A DNA stretch of 64,000 nt, taken from Acanthosepion esculentum. Lineage: Eukaryota; Mollusca; Cephalopoda; Sepiida; Sepiidae. The notes under the pieces are model-generated. The model was not told where the DNA came from. It made no database searches and saw only the letters and a list, made by a program, of their open reading frames with translations. The stretch covers positions 60,084,393 to 60,148,392 of the forward strand of contig OZ038479.1 of NCBI GenBank assembly GCA_964036315.1. The letters run 5' to 3'. A program made the position numbers and the translations under genes. Shown here one piece after another: positions 11,176 through 23,183 of the stretch; the stretch's first letter is position 1, and every line of letters starts with the position of its first letter.

Positions 11176-13060
11176 TCTCTCACAATGAACTATGTCTCTT
11201 CAAGACGAAGGCAATCATGACTTGTTTTTTGTTTCTCGGGAGGTAACTCCAGTTTCTTTCTATGTCGGAAAAAGCTATGAAATACTTAATTTTATGGTCT
11301 TTCCTTTTCTACGGATCGAGAGCCAAGAGATTTTTTTCAAATCTGAAATAAATATTATTATACACTTTTTTTTAACTTTGATAATATAGAATCCGAAATA
11401 TTTGCGTTTTAAAATGTTTACTTACTTTCTTCACTTTTTACTTCGATTTGATTTGATTAAACAAAAACACTTACAAATAAACAAAAATATCATTTGCCTT
11501 ATTTTGAGAGGAGAGGTCGTAAAAACATGTTAAAAAATACTTCCAAACTTCATCTAATCATCGGATTTTAATAAAACTTTTATGCAAAAGAGAATATATT
11601 TTCTTTTTTTTCTCATGATACCATCCTAAATGTTTTTTTAATTGGATAATTTTTAGTTGTGTGCATTTTGTATTGAAGTGGCGATAGGTATATCCACTTT
11701 TTAAATGATTCTTTGAAAAAAATCAATATTAAAAAAAAATGTATGGAACGAAAAAATTCTAGGATAATTTTGTTTTTCATAGGAATTATCTGGTTACTGA
11801 CAACATATTGTCAGTAACCAGATAATTCCTATGAAAAACAAAATTTTGTTTTCTCAGTGAAAAAATTTCTTTGCATTACATTTTTGCTAAAAACTCAAAC
11901 TCAAACAAGTCGAAGAAATTAAAAGTAAAAATGCATTTGAGTTTTTCTTACATTTCAATGTGATGTAACAATGTTTTACAAATTTAACTTGAAAGTAATG
12001 AGTGTTCAAGTAATTAAAAAAGAAAATAAATTTATAAAAATAATTAGTTTACAAAAAGAAAATATTGATTTTTATTACAGTTCACCATTTCAACATACAG
12101 GGTCCTAGAACCTTGGATGACAACCGGTCTAGGAGAAGTACAACAGTAACAACACTTTATTCAAAACCTTGCAACCTATAGTGTTTGAACTGAGTATGAT
12201 GCACACCATATTCTGTGGTCTTCAGGTGTCCGTCCAGAGCTTGGAGATGAGATGGGCGCTGCCAAGCTAACTGAAAGGATCATGAGGAAGAAGGATCAAA
12301 GTCTATTTACTCTGACGTCAGGTTCCCTCAACAATTGGAACTGTCAAGGGTTAAAAAAACAAAAATACATGCAAATGGAAGCAACTCAATGTATGAACAC
12401 AAATTTGTGCCGCTGTCACATCTGAGCTGAATCGTCAATGTCATAAAATATTTTTTATATAACAGAATTTGACAGTTTTTTGGCATATTTAAATCAAATG
12501 AATATTAAAGGTACTGCTAAAGGAAAGTGATACCTTAGGTTAGAAAATTAACTTTTAAAAATGAAAAATCTTTCTTCAAACCTTTATTTTAGTTTTAAAT
12601 TCAATCTAATAAGCAACTGAGTAAATTTAATATTTTATTTTTCAATAAGCAAAAATACTTACTGTATTTCTGAATTAATTTAAATTGATTGGAATGAGTT
12701 GATTTAAATCACTGATTTAAGCTGCATTTACAATTCTCTCAGCACAATGTAAATCTTTCAAAAATAAAATATACTTTTCTGAAATGTTATTTGAAGAGGA
12801 CAAGCTGATTTAAAGTTTAATTAATCTGATTTGAAATAAATATTATTACATCATGTCAGATTTTAATATCACAGAAAAGAATTTTATAACAGAGAAATTT
12901 GTTTTTATCATGTGTTGACAGCTCTATTGACAACATGGGAAATTTATCTGATTTTTTTCTACAGGGGATATATTTGTAAAAATTACTTTATGTGTGAGTG
13001 CATTTTTTATATAATTTTTAACTATCCAGTAATCTTTGAAACAAATAACAAAATATTCTA
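11176..13060. other. Upstream region of module 1, repeats only
   Basis: No supported gene. 11766-11845 is a long hairpin. About 12085-12350 is a GC-richer block of unknown origin. 12540-12690 repeats the type seen at 8990-9140. 12760-13060 is repeated at 24330-24560 in the same orientation and at 34020-34290 inverted. These blocks are shared between modules. Confidence 0.55.
11766..11845. repeat. Perfect hairpin, 38-bp arms, 4-base loop
   Basis: Arms 11766-11803 and 11808-11845 are exact reverse complements around the loop CATA. The arms include GGTTACTGACAA. It lies upstream of the putative gene 1 promoter. Confidence 0.92.
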
Positions 13061-13439
13061 AATGTTTTACTGAATTCTAGGCACTTTGACTTTAAATTTA
13101 ATTTTACCACTTTTATTTTCTGATAATGTCATCTATGGGCATCCATATTTAAAAAAATCATCACATTTATACACACAAGAAAAATTCAAAATTGTTTTTG
13201 AAATACAGGGCTTTGCTGAATTGTAGTAAGGTTTTCCATTTATGATTAGTAAATATAGTTTTTACTTAATAACAACATCCCCTAATTAGTACAAATTAAT
13301 ACAGAAATTTAGTGAAGGTGTCTGTATAAAAATTATTTGTATGCTCTACTGTAGTATCCCTAATATATCTTATTCCTAAAAGTAATTAAAAGGTTTTCTA
13401 ATTAAATAATATTAAAATAATCTTTTCCACTCCATGTCA

Positions 13440-14440
13440 GCAGAAAACATTAATTGAGAATGTCACTTCTCCTGGATGTTAGCATCAGCTATGCTGATGG
13501 AAGGCCAAACATTTCTGTAAGAGAGCAGTTTTGTTTTGAAGGTGCTAAAATTAATGAGCTATTTCTTGCTCCAGTTAACAAAAGATTGCAAATCATTTTT
13601 GACATCAGCTAGCAACTGATCAGACTTATGATAAAAACAGGATTAAATAGTTGCATCATCAGCATAGATACCGTGTTGAGAACTGATGCCATCAGGAAAG
13701 TCATTGATGAAAATTAAGAACAACATAGGTCAAAGAATAGAGCCCTGGGCAAGGCTTGTATTAATGCAAAGAAATGTAGAAGAGTAGCTGTTGAAGACAA
13801 CTTTTTCTGATTTGATAAGAAAGAGTGATATCAGATGAAAAATATGTCCAGCAACTTGTTAAATAGATCAGCATACTGAACTGTCAGATGCCTTTGAGGT
13901 ATATTTTTGTTGGAGATCCTTGTTTCTAGAAATATATTTTCTTTTGCTCCATTTCTTTGTCTTTCCTGTACTTGCTGCTCCATTCATTAGCACAAATATT
14001 TCATTGTGTCAAAGAGCATATTTTTTACTTTCCAATTTCTTTGATCTTTTTAAGCCAAACAGTAACATCTTTTTTTCGATCCCAGCAAAATTTGAATTTA
14101 GCCATTCATGTCTTGTCTGTTAGCATATCTTTCTGATAGATTTGTTTAGTCTTACAAAAAAAACAGTGCAATCTCGTCTCTCCTACATTAGACTTAGAAT
14201 TTCATTTGTCATCCACTTATCTTTCACTCTTCAAGGTGATTCTTTTGCTGCTGTCATTTCTACGTTCCATTTTGAATCTCTGATATGTTCAAAAGATTTA
14301 TACTTCTTAATTGCAATTGTAAATGGAGTCACTGGGGGTTTTCATATTGCAGTTGAGAGATTGCTTTGGTTTTATTTCTTTAGGTTTTTTATTTTAGTAT
14401 CATGAGCAGGGAGGTGGTGATCAGTTAGTGCTTACACAGG
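13440..14440 (-). mobile_element. LINE (Jockey/CR1-like) RT relic
   Basis: The minus translation contains LFLIFINDFPDGISSQ, then YADD (13652-13666), then a W..K/LINF stretch and ..SIADANIQEK. This is the order of RT motifs in Jockey/CR1-group non-LTR elements. Many stops and indels split it. The part at 13900-14440 is the upstream portion of the same element. Related copies sit at 2640-2965 and 24555-25780 at the same place in their modules. Confidence 0.75.
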
Positions 14441-15240
14441 CTACCATGTGTAAAACTGAATTTCTAGATAGTTTATTCATGAAGATATATCAGAAAGTAG
14501 AAATTGTTACTCAGTAAAGCCTAAGATGATGCAAGAATCCACCATGTGTAATGTCATATTGTCAACTCACTTTTTAACCAGCCATGATCAAGGAAATTTC
14601 TCATGAGTCATTTCATTACCTGCTTATATGATCTCAGCTTCTTTATGTTCAAAAGGCAAATAAGTAAAGATTATTATGTGAAAAATCTTTTCATTTAAGA
14701 AAAATGAGTAACTTACAAATAACAAGATGACAAAATTGATGAAATGTTTTATTCTAAATAATTTAATGTGTTTACATATAAAAAATTGATACAAAACTCA
14801 AAGCAAAGAACAATTAAAATATATACATTGTAAATTGCCACAACAACAAAGGCAGAGATAGTGCTGGTCTTGGAAGCCTCCAAATAGATCACTGTTGCCA
14901 CTCACCATTCTTGTGTGAATTGCACTTAGAAGGCAAATGAAATAAAAAAACAAAAGATTCTTGGGAAAGAATTCAAAAGCAATGACTAGTGAGTCACTTG
15001 CAAATATACTAAAAGAAAATGCAAGGTTCTGCAGATGAGGCCTCTGCAACATGCACATCACCAGTGCAATTAGGCAATCCGTGATAATATGAATCAGGCA
15101 CTTTCTCATTGCTACATGTCTGTAAACACTGACGCTTGAAAAGGACCTTGTAATGATATGGAGGATGCATGCCCTTGCTAGGCATAGACACACAAGTAAG
15201 GATTCGTGGAAGATCTTTTTATTAGCCAATGTATTAATAC
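14440..15240. repeat. Duplicated 3'-flank block, module 2
   Basis: This region is colinear with 2960-3960 in module 1, with 14520-14690 nearly identical to 3030-3200. Open frames at 14798-15229 are not shared with the module 1 copy, so no gene is called. Confidence 0.6.
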
Positions 15241-15643
15241 TTAAGATTTAGGTGTGGAAGAATTGAGCATTATATGGAGATAGTCTTCTTGGCACTAGAC
15301 GGCTGATGGATAAAGAGTGAATTTCAAATCGGGTTGGCAAAGACTTGTTTATATACAAATGCAAAGGGCCGAAGTCGATATTTAATTTGGGTCATTAAAA
15401 AAAAAAAATAGATGAAAATAATATTTTTGATAAAAACATATTGAAGTAAATTGGACCGGGGAGGTAAGATCAGTGCATGTTTGCCGCTAGCGAAATCTAA
15501 TCTAAACATAAGTTGTATCCGCTGAATTTGGTCATCGAAAAGACAATTGGAATGAACAAATTAATTTTATCCACTACGAGATTTGAAATAGATCTGAGTA
15601 AGCAACAGAAACTTTGCAAATACATGTGATTATGGCGACACTC

Positions 15644-16262
15644 ATGTTAAGCGCATGAACAACCTGGCTTGTAACCTTCGGTTGCTATATAAACGCGAGT
15701 TATGCTGAGTTGGAGAGTTACGCTGGGAGTTACATTGGGAGTGACATCAGTGAAGCAGAGTCGGGGTAGAGAGACTGTCGTCACAGTGAGTCGGTCCAGT
15801 GATGAGTCAGAGATAAGGACTTCAAGAAATATCATCGTCGTTGTAGCAGTCGCATTGAAAAGCCGCTGAAACCTAACGTTTGTCATTTACGACAACAAAC
15901 TGAAAAGCTACACTTCCACGTAGGGCTGGAATTACGAGCCACACATCCTCCCAAGTCGATTGGAACGAGTTAATCACACACACACCTCTCTCTGTTGGAA
16001 AATTGGTAGAGGAGTAGTCCTCTTTTCTTATGTTAATTGCTTTTCTATCCTTTCTGTAATCTTTTCTACTGTTGTTGTTTCCTTATATAAAAGACATCAA
16101 TATTTTACCCATTGTTGTTCGGCTTCTGCAGATATTATTTCCTTTTTTCGCCACATTCTAATTTTCCTGCCGCCCACCCTCACAGCTGTGCCTACATCCC
16201 CAATCGACCGTGAGCGTATGGACAATACCCCCCCGCCTACTGGATCTAAAATTTAACACAAC
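15644..16262 (+). mobile_element. LTR of a Ty3/gypsy-like element
   Basis: A GC-richer block interrupts the module flank. It carries a TATA box (TATATAAA, 15686-15693) and ends just before TGGCAGCAGGCGGAAC (from 16264), which looks like a primer-binding site. The block from TG near 15644 to about 16262 fits an LTR of roughly 0.6 kb. An open frame at 15960-16256 inside it is incidental. No second LTR was found in the window. Confidence 0.55.
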
Positions 16263-16299
16263 GTGGCAGCAGGCGGAACTTGGCCAGTGACCAGTCAAA

Positions 16300-16760
16300 C
16301 AATCTACAGGTACTCAGGGAGCGTGCAGCCAGCTACCCCTGAGTTCGGTTCAGACCGAATGGGCACCTCAACCCAAAGAGGAAGATGCCGAAGGTTGAGG
16401 GGCTGAAGGGACGGAGTGGTAGAACAAGACCTTACAAATTCTGAAAGAGATTATTCTCAAGGGCTAACCAGAATGATAAAAGCCAGTCTCACAACTAGTA
16501 CACCTCTACTGGGCATACTGAGATGAGCTGTCAATAGAAGATGGTCTACTACTAAATGGCAAATGCATCATTAATCCTTCCAGTATGAAGCAGGAAATTC
16601 TTGCAAAGCACCATGACGCTCACCAAGGGATACAGAAGACAAAGAGCCAAAATGTGCTTGATTGATTCATACCACATGTCAAGAAGAACTCTGATGTTAT
16701 CATTGGTGAACTTGTAAAGGTTGGATGACAATGAGACCACTTTCTGAAGATTAAGTCCTT
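16300..16760 (+). pseudogene. Ty3/gypsy integrase fragment
   Basis: Just downstream of the LTR, the plus strand reads YWAY-stop-DELSIEDGLLL, then NPSSMKQEILAKHHDAHQGI (about 16513-16640). This is the His-x-His half of the integrase zinc-binding domain of Ty3/gypsy elements. A stop is inside it, and gag, protease and RT are missing between the LTR and this piece. It is an internally deleted relic. Confidence 0.65.
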
Positions 16761-17440
16761 GCATAAAGAATGAAGGACAGAGACAAGAAAAGTCACACAA
16801 TTCAGGCAATTGATAATCCATAATATAAATTTTGTCAGTCAGGAAAGAAAAAGGCAAGATAAACAATGTTCAACAATAAAAGAGTTTGGTTGTTGAAAGC
16901 ACCAAGTGAACCCATGGAAAACACAAGTTTTCTTATCAAGGTTCCCGTTAAAAGACAAAAATATAACAAATAAAGATTTTGCTTGGTACACAGTAAAATA
17001 AAAATTAAATGTCTTACAAGTTCCCAAGTGGTCACCCATTCAGGTACTGACCAGGCTTGACATTGCTTAACTATCGTATGATAACCTGTTGGCATTAGAG
17101 ACTACAATAAGTGATACAAATAACTTCCATAAGTGACATGACTGCATCAAAAGATACACATATACAAAATGGTGATTATTGAAGAGACAAGATGTAACTT
17201 GCCCACTTGTAGACACAAATCAGAAAGCTTTATTCTTGCCAATGAAATGAGGATGGTAACCAGTGAGGGTCTTGCAATTTCCAAAGTTTGCATAAAGAAA
17301 GTGTTCAACTAAAGGAAATAGTATCAAGAAGTAATTAAAAAAAAATTAATTCACAAAATAGGGTTCAAATAAATGCAAGGAGTTAATTTTCAAAATTTTA
17401 ATTATTTCTAACTGCTATCATTTATCCAAGAGGTAAGAAT
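16760..17440. other. Gene-free flank sequence
   Basis: No supported gene. The phrase at 17265-17300 ('gtgagggtcttgcaatttcc') matches 3899 in module 1, so the module 2 flank resumes here after the gypsy insertion. Short minus frames at 16552-17095 show no recognisable domain. Confidence 0.5.
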
Positions 17441-17454
17441 AGTTAAATGAAAGT

Positions 17455-18040
17455 AGGGAAGGCAAAGAAAATTGCTTGCTTTAGCTGGTGATTGTGACAT
17501 CAAGCATACAAGATATATAGGGAGAGTGTTCTATGCCTGACCTTCGTATAATGTAAAAATTCAATATGACCAGTAATAAATACCACAAAGGCAGATAGAG
17601 CAAATAAACATATTTGTGTTAACATTATCAGAAATACATACTCAATACATATAATGACATTTATTTATGCAAAATGAATTCACAACATACATTGTTTACT
17701 ATCATGGAATTTTAATAATGAGGTTGAAATAAATGTGGGTGGGTTGGGGAGTTACACAATTTTCAAAATTTTAATAATTATAACCTTCCACCATTTACAT
17801 AAAACACAACAGCAATTAAATGATAGTAGAGAAGGCAGAGAAAATTTCTTGATTTACCATGTGAATATTAATGACATGAGGTAGAAATAAAATGGGGAGA
17901 ATATTTTATACCTGACCTCCCAATCATCTAAAGAGTCAAGATGAACCACAATAAACAAAGTAAACACAGAGCAAATAAACATATCTGCATATAAATTGTC
18001 AGAAATGCACTTACATATACATGATACCATCTAAGTTAGA
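17455..18040 (-). repeat. Two copies of the ~220-bp flank repeat
   Basis: Copies lie at about 17455-17660 and 17835-18040, in the same position as the pair at 4070-4640. The first copy keeps a minus-strand frame reading QICLFALSAFVVFITGHIEF before a stop. The second is more decayed. Confidence 0.6.
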
Positions 18041-18303
18041 CACAGAATTTTACTTCATTTTTAAAATGCTCTAAATTAATGTCTCTAATAACATTACAAA
18101 AATTTTGTTTCGTTCATTTGTTTTTTTTTATATATTCAGTAGGAAATCAATATGCTATTCAACTGACCCATTAAACTTAAAGAAAAATAACATTGACTCT
18201 GAAGATATATATCTTAGTAAAATGCTTGAAATCATTAACTGTTCACATTAAGAAAACTACTTCAATAAAAACAATATCACATCAGACTTGATAGAAAATA
18301 CAT

Positions 18304-18309
18304 TTTATT
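18304..18309 (-). terminator. Putative poly-A signal, ZNF gene 2
   Basis: AATAAA on the minus strand about 0.6 kb downstream of the gene 2 stop, in the same context as 4862-4867. Confidence 0.4.
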
Positions 18310-18789
18310 AAAGACCCTGAAAAGGAATGTGCATAATATATTTATAAGAAAGTAATCAAAATCCTTATTCATGTGATTACTGAAATTAAAGATATTTCGT
18401 TCATGGATACAATATTAATTCTTAATTCAATAATCAAACAATGCAGCCTAAATTTTCAGACATTGAATTGTCCTGATTTGTATGCATAAATGTTTGACTG
18501 ACATACATGAAATTAATATACATTTTCTTTTGGGTTTGCAATGTAAATTTTAATAGAATTGCAGATTCTTAAATTTAGTTTGTGATTTCAAAGGTCTTTT
18601 ATACTTATATTCAGTTACAAAGCAGATGCATAAATCTGATGATACAGTTTTTATGTCAGAATGTGAATTTGGAAAAAAAAGGCTGATTCACATGTCTAAA
18701 GTTGATAACCAGGGAATACTTGCACATGCCTTTTCAGATTTCAATTCTTAGAAAATTCAGATAGACAAAAATGATTTTTTAGTTTTCAC

Positions 18790-18921
18790 ATGATGAACTA
18801 AAATATAATTTTCCATAAATGCAGATACACAAATTGCACAAGAATATGATCTCTATCCACTGTGGATTTACAAATGGTACACCAAAATTGACTTAGCGGA
18901 AAATGCATATCTACAAACTTC
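18790..18921 (-). pseudogene. Decayed C-terminal fingers of ZNF gene 2
   Basis: Directly past the gene 2 TGA the minus frame continues as EVCRYAFSAKSILVYHL before another stop. Finger 14 has lost its first Cys (the TGA itself) and its last His. The decayed region is shorter than in module 1. Confidence 0.75.
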
Positions 18922-20049
18922 TCAAGAATCTTTGTTTTCTGCATTGTGTCTTCGCATATGGCAAACCAAAGTTGATTTCTGTGAAAATGCTGATCCACAA
19001 ACTTTGCAGGAATATGGTTTCTCTCCAGTGTGTGTGCGCATATGCTTTGCCAGAGCTGATGACTGTGAAAATGCAGATTTACAAACCTCACAAGAATATG
19101 GTTTCTCTCCAGTGTGTATTAGCATATGACACGCCAGAAATGATTTCTGTGTAAATGCTGATCCACATACTTCACAAGAATATGGCTTCTCTCCAGTGTG
19201 TGATCGAATATGTTTCTCCAAGTATGATTTTGATGAAAATGCAGTTCCACACACTTCACAAGGATAGCGTTTCTCTCCAGTATGTGTACGCATATGAGTT
19301 GCCAGAGATGACTTCCATGAAAATGCAGCTCCACAAACTTTACAAGAATGTGGTTTCTCTCCAGTGTGTGTACTGATATGGCTCACCAAAGATGACTTCC
19401 ATGAAAATGCAGATCCACAAACTTGACAAGAATATGGTTTTTCTCCAGTGTGTGTACTCATATGGCTAACCAAAGTTGACTTCTGTGAAAATGCATTGCC
19501 ACAAACTTCACAAGGATAGGGTTTCTCTCCAGTATGTATAGTCATATGATTCACTAAACTTGATTTGCGTGAAAATGCAGCTCCACATATTTCACAAGGA
19601 TATGGTTTCTCTCCCGTGTGTGTACGAACATGTTTCTCTAATCCTGACTTCTCTGTAAATGAACATTCACAAACTTCACAAGAATATGGCTTCTTTCCAG
19701 TGTGTTTATACATATGGTTCACCAAATATGACTTGCGCGAAAATGCAGATTCACATATTTCACAAGAATATGGTTTATCTCCAGTGTGTGTACGGATATG
19801 TTTCACTAATGATGACTTGTGTGAAAATGAAAATTTACAAACTTCACAAGAATATGGTTTCTCTCCAGTGTGTCTTCGCATATGGCCCACTAAATGTGTT
19901 TTCTGTGAAAATGCAGATCCACATATTTCACAAGAATATGGTTTCTCTCCTGTGTGCATACGCATATGCCGAAGCAAGTCTGACTGCCATAAAAATGCAG
20001 ATCCACAAAGTTCACAAGAGTAAGGTTTCTCAACAGTTTTTGCATGCAT
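18922..20049 (-). CDS. C2H2 zinc-finger protein 2 (13 fingers)
   Basis: This is a probable sequence-specific nuclear DNA binder of 375 residues. After an 11-residue leader there are 13 fingers from residue 12, each 28 residues, with intact Cys2His2 sets. The last linker is degenerate (NAENKDS). The start is the first ATG in frame (20049); upstream the frame holds a finger remnant without Cys (FSVKSHLSSKM) and then a stop. The end is a TGA in the place of the first Cys of a 14th finger, as in gene 1. Fingers 3-4 (CEVCKFSF.., CEICESAF..) are the counterparts of gene 3 fingers 2-13, of which gene 2 has a single copy of the unit amplified elevenfold there. No effector domain is seen. An acceptor at 20613/20614 and a first exon near 23.3-23.6 kb are conserved. 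Confidence 0.86.
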   Translation of the reverse strand: MHAKTVEKPYSCELCGSAFLWQSDLLRHMRMHTGEKPYSCEICGSAFSQKTHLVGHMRRHTGEKPYSCEVCKFSFSHKSSLVKHIRTHTGDKPYSCEICESAFSRKSYLVNHMYKHTGKKPYSCEVCECSFTEKSGLEKHVRTHTGEKPYPCEICGAAFSRKSSLVNHMTIHTGEKPYPCEVCGNAFSQKSTLVSHMSTHTGEKPYSCQVCGSAFSWKSSLVSHISTHTGEKPHSCKVCGAAFSWKSSLATHMRTHTGEKRYPCEVCGTAFSSKSYLEKHIRSHTGEKPYSCEVCGSAFTQKSFLACHMLIHTGEKPYSCEVCKSAFSQSSALAKHMRTHTGEKPYSCKVCGSAFSQKSTLVCHMRRHNAENKDS

Positions 20050-20613
20050 TTTGCTAGACAAATGTGACTTGACTGAAAATACAGATCTAAAATCCTAAGA
20101 AGATGACAATTTTTTACCAGTGTGTTTATACATATGTTCCATCAAAAATTATATTTACATAAAGGAAGACTCACATATTCTTGAAAAATACACTTTCTCT
20201 CTAGTACATTTCTTTATGGTATACTAAACCTAATTTTCACAAAAGATTTCCAAAACTCCACAGAATAGGTTTACTATGACTAAATCCTGTGTCCTCATAA
20301 CAACTTCATTTAAAGTAAATTAAATTACAGTTCACTACAAAGATTTCTAAAGTACATGAAAATATATCTTCTTTCTAATGTTTACTCATATGTAATAATG
20401 TTTCTTCAGTAAAGTGAAACCACAGATTTCAAACTGAATGTCCTCTTCACCTTAATTTTCAATGTGATGTTTTGGAAAGTGTAGATGCATATCTTTTATA
20501 TGAAGATTGTTGCATATAGTTCTTTGTCCTCAATGGAAAGAGATTTTTTTCTTTCATGTAAATCCACAATAGCAATTTCCTCAATATCATGATGTTTTGT
20601 ATAGCTGAAACAT
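20050..20613 (-). other. 5' part of ZNF gene 2 finger exon (5' UTR)
   Basis: The acceptor (TTTCATTCACAG|ATGTTTCAG) ends at 20614. The first 40 codons in one frame read (R)CFSYTKHHDIEEIAIVDLHE and stop at TAA, as in gene 1. Between this and the ATG are finger remnants with many stops (20100-20400). The whole stretch is taken as leader. Confidence 0.6.
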
Positions 20614-20889
20614 CTGTGAATGAAAAGCAAGAAAAGTTATATTAACAGAGATAGTGAATGATATAAAATCAATCCATACTAGAGACATGTAATTATATAA
20701 GGCTGATACAGACTAGCATAAGGACATAATAATGCAGCAGCCAATGAAGATTAAATTCATTACAGTTGACTGACAGTCTGTGAAACAAGATTGGACAACC
20801 ATTAAACTTTGTCCAATATAGAAATACTTCTATCTGCACAAAGACCTATAAGACTAAATGCAATCATTTTTATTTCTATATATATCTTT

Positions 20890-21340
20890 TTTAAATCATT
20901 AAGCTCCAAAACACAAGGGGATACTAAGTGTAAAATAATAAGAAAAAAAGAGAAACCTTATTAAAGAGTGAGAATAGTAAGAGGAATCAAGAAAACAGTA
21001 GATAATGATTGACACTGCATTTAAATTTTTGAAAATCAAAGTTGACTGGAAACTATGGAGTCAGAAGAGACCTCCACAAGTGAGAAGTGCAAGAAAAAAA
21101 CTGTTAGCATAGAACTTACAGTTACATCTAGCCATTTCAAATATAAATTGATGAGACCTTGTTGCTAATCTAGTACTGCTTTTAGATTCATTAAGTCTAG
21201 GTACCATAGCAAAGAGTTCATCTGAACAGTTACCATTAAATATTCATAGAAAAGGTAAATGGAAACTACATTATGACAGTGGGAAAGTGACTCAAGTTGA
21301 GACACCAAGTCAAGACCAATAACCTTGCTGATTTGTTTTT
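20890..21340 (-). mobile_element. LINE 3' end relic
   Basis: Colinear with 24555-24960: the shared text includes the stretch before and after 'aactgttagcatagaactta'. It corresponds to the C-terminal tail and 3' UTR of the RT-bearing LINE. It lies inside the gene 2 intron. Confidence 0.6.
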
Positions 21341-21479
21341 TGATTTTATAAAGAAGCTTTAAATACAGGGAGCAATGGATAAATTGTCATCTAAATTACA
21401 CAAAAATGAAAATAACACTGACATCTCATTTTACAAGATATATTTACCAAAATTACACAAAAATATTTTGGAATATTAA

Positions 21480-21900
21480 AGTGTAAATTTATTCAATAAA
21501 ATTGTCATTGCCTCCAGACAACTTTGGAATCTCCTGCAACTCTTCTAGAGAGTCTCCTTCTTAAAGTTGGTGAATGCTGCCATAATCGTTGCCTTCAATT
21601 TGTCTTTGGTGTTACATGAAGTTTTGTTGGTCTCTCAATCAACTGTGCCTGACACACAATAATTAAAATGGTTGCAGTCTGGGGAGTTAGGTGGTCAGAC
21701 ATAAGGGGTTATGTGGTCGCAGAAATTGTCTGACAGCTATGACTGGGTTCTCCTGCTCATGTGGCATAGTGCAAAATTCTGTTACAATAGGCTCTTCCAG
21801 CAGTCACCCTCTTGACCCAGTGCAGCACTCCCTCCTCAAAGCTCTTGATGTAGGCCTCTGTGTTAAGCCTGAGGCTCTGTTGGAAGATAAATTGTCAAGT
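21480..21900 (-). mobile_element. Tc1/mariner-type transposase fragment
   Basis: The minus translation in changing frames gives TEAYIKSFEEGVLHWVKRV.., then a region with PQTAT and, further on, ..KTNLKATIMAAFTNFKKETL. This matches the C-terminal half of mariner-related (maT-like) transposases. Several frameshifts make it dead. No terminal repeats were identified. Confidence 0.5.
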
Positions 21901-22320
21901 GACACAAAATCTTATGACCTGCTTTGTTTTATTTTGAAACTACATCTTTTCGGCACAGAAACTAAGTAATGCTTGTTTCGAAATATTTTAAATAAACATT
22001 ATAATTTCTGATTTTCTTAAAATAAGTTTTGAAAAAATTATAATTGATTTTTAAAAGAATTTCAAAATGAGATTTTCATTTTTTTTATAAAATGGAAAAA
22101 AAAAATGGTTGACATGATTGATTGTCAGTTTTGCTGACTAAAAAAAAGATTTTTAACGAAATTTTGGACGTGCTAGGAACGATTAAAAAAATATAAAAAA
22201 ATACCCCAGAAATACTTTGATCTTTCCTCTTAATAATAATATAAACATTTAGATGATAAAATTTTGTTTTCGTCAAGTTTGGCGTCTTTTTCATCTCGCT
22301 ATGCACTTTTTAGCGATCTA
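21890..22320. repeat. Intron block duplicated in inverted orientation
   Basis: This 430-bp block matches 30630-31060 as its reverse complement. Landmarks are 'gacctgctttgttttatttt', the AATTATAATTG core, and 'gtcaagtttggcgtc'. The last 110 bp also recur directly at 32458-32570 and 33200-33310. Confidence 0.75.
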
Positions 22321-22945
22321 TGTATGCAGATGCTCATTTTTAGCGAATTTGTGGGGGTTAACTAACACTAGTGACTAGAATTCAATTCGTTAATGACGGA
22401 ATTGATCATCACGTACAGGTCAATAGGGGAGACAAGTGTAATAGGTAAAAAAAAAACAAATGTTTTTGCCGAAAAACAATTCAGTAAAGTTGTCTTAACT
22501 ATATCAAGCTAAAAATAACTTTATATTTCTTTATTCCGTAATCTTTCATCTTTATTACTCTTTCTTTATTGAGTCTAACATTAAAAAAAGTAACATGGAA
22601 GGAATTAATAAAAAAAACAGGTCGAATAATTCAGGTGTTTAGACATTTATATTGGTAAAAATTAATTTACAAAAAGAAACAAAAAATCCAAAAGCGAAAT
22701 AAAATAATCCATTTCTTTCCGTACAGTTCTTTGTGCCTAAAAATCATTACTGTGAAATCGTCATCAGAACAAACTCAAAATATTTTTATTTTATTCCATA
22801 ATTTTTCGTATTTAAATTAATCGCAACTCTAAAATTAAAAAGTAATAATAGGGAAGGTTCTTTTTTTTTAATTTATAAAAAATTGATGTTTATACGAGGT
22901 TGAATATTGTTTTTTCAGCATGACAAATTCTCGTTTAAGCCTAGT

Positions 22946-23183
22946 TAAAAATAAATAAATAAATTCTAAAATTAATTAAAAAATCCAATCTATTTTCTTT
23001 TAGTCCAGTTTATTTCAAAATAATTCTTTAAAATATTTGAGGAGAAAATCAGAATTGAATTTTTATAAATTCAATTCTGATTTTCTCCTCAAATATTTTA
23101 AAGAATTATTTTGAAATAAACTGGACTAAAAGAAAATAGATTGGATTTTTTAATTAATTTTAGAATTTATTTATTTATTTTTA
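22946..23183. repeat. Perfect palindrome, 117-bp arms
   Basis: Arms 22946-23062 and 23067-23183 are reverse complements around a 4-base centre (TTAT). The match stops cleanly at 22945/23184. The right arm ends about 100 bp from the exon 1 donor of gene 2. This is by far the longest inverted repeat seen in the window. Confidence 0.93.

Noticed and set aside
15960..16256. 98-codon plus frame
   Set aside because: It lies in the LTR-like block and ends just before the primer-binding site; no domain or conservation.
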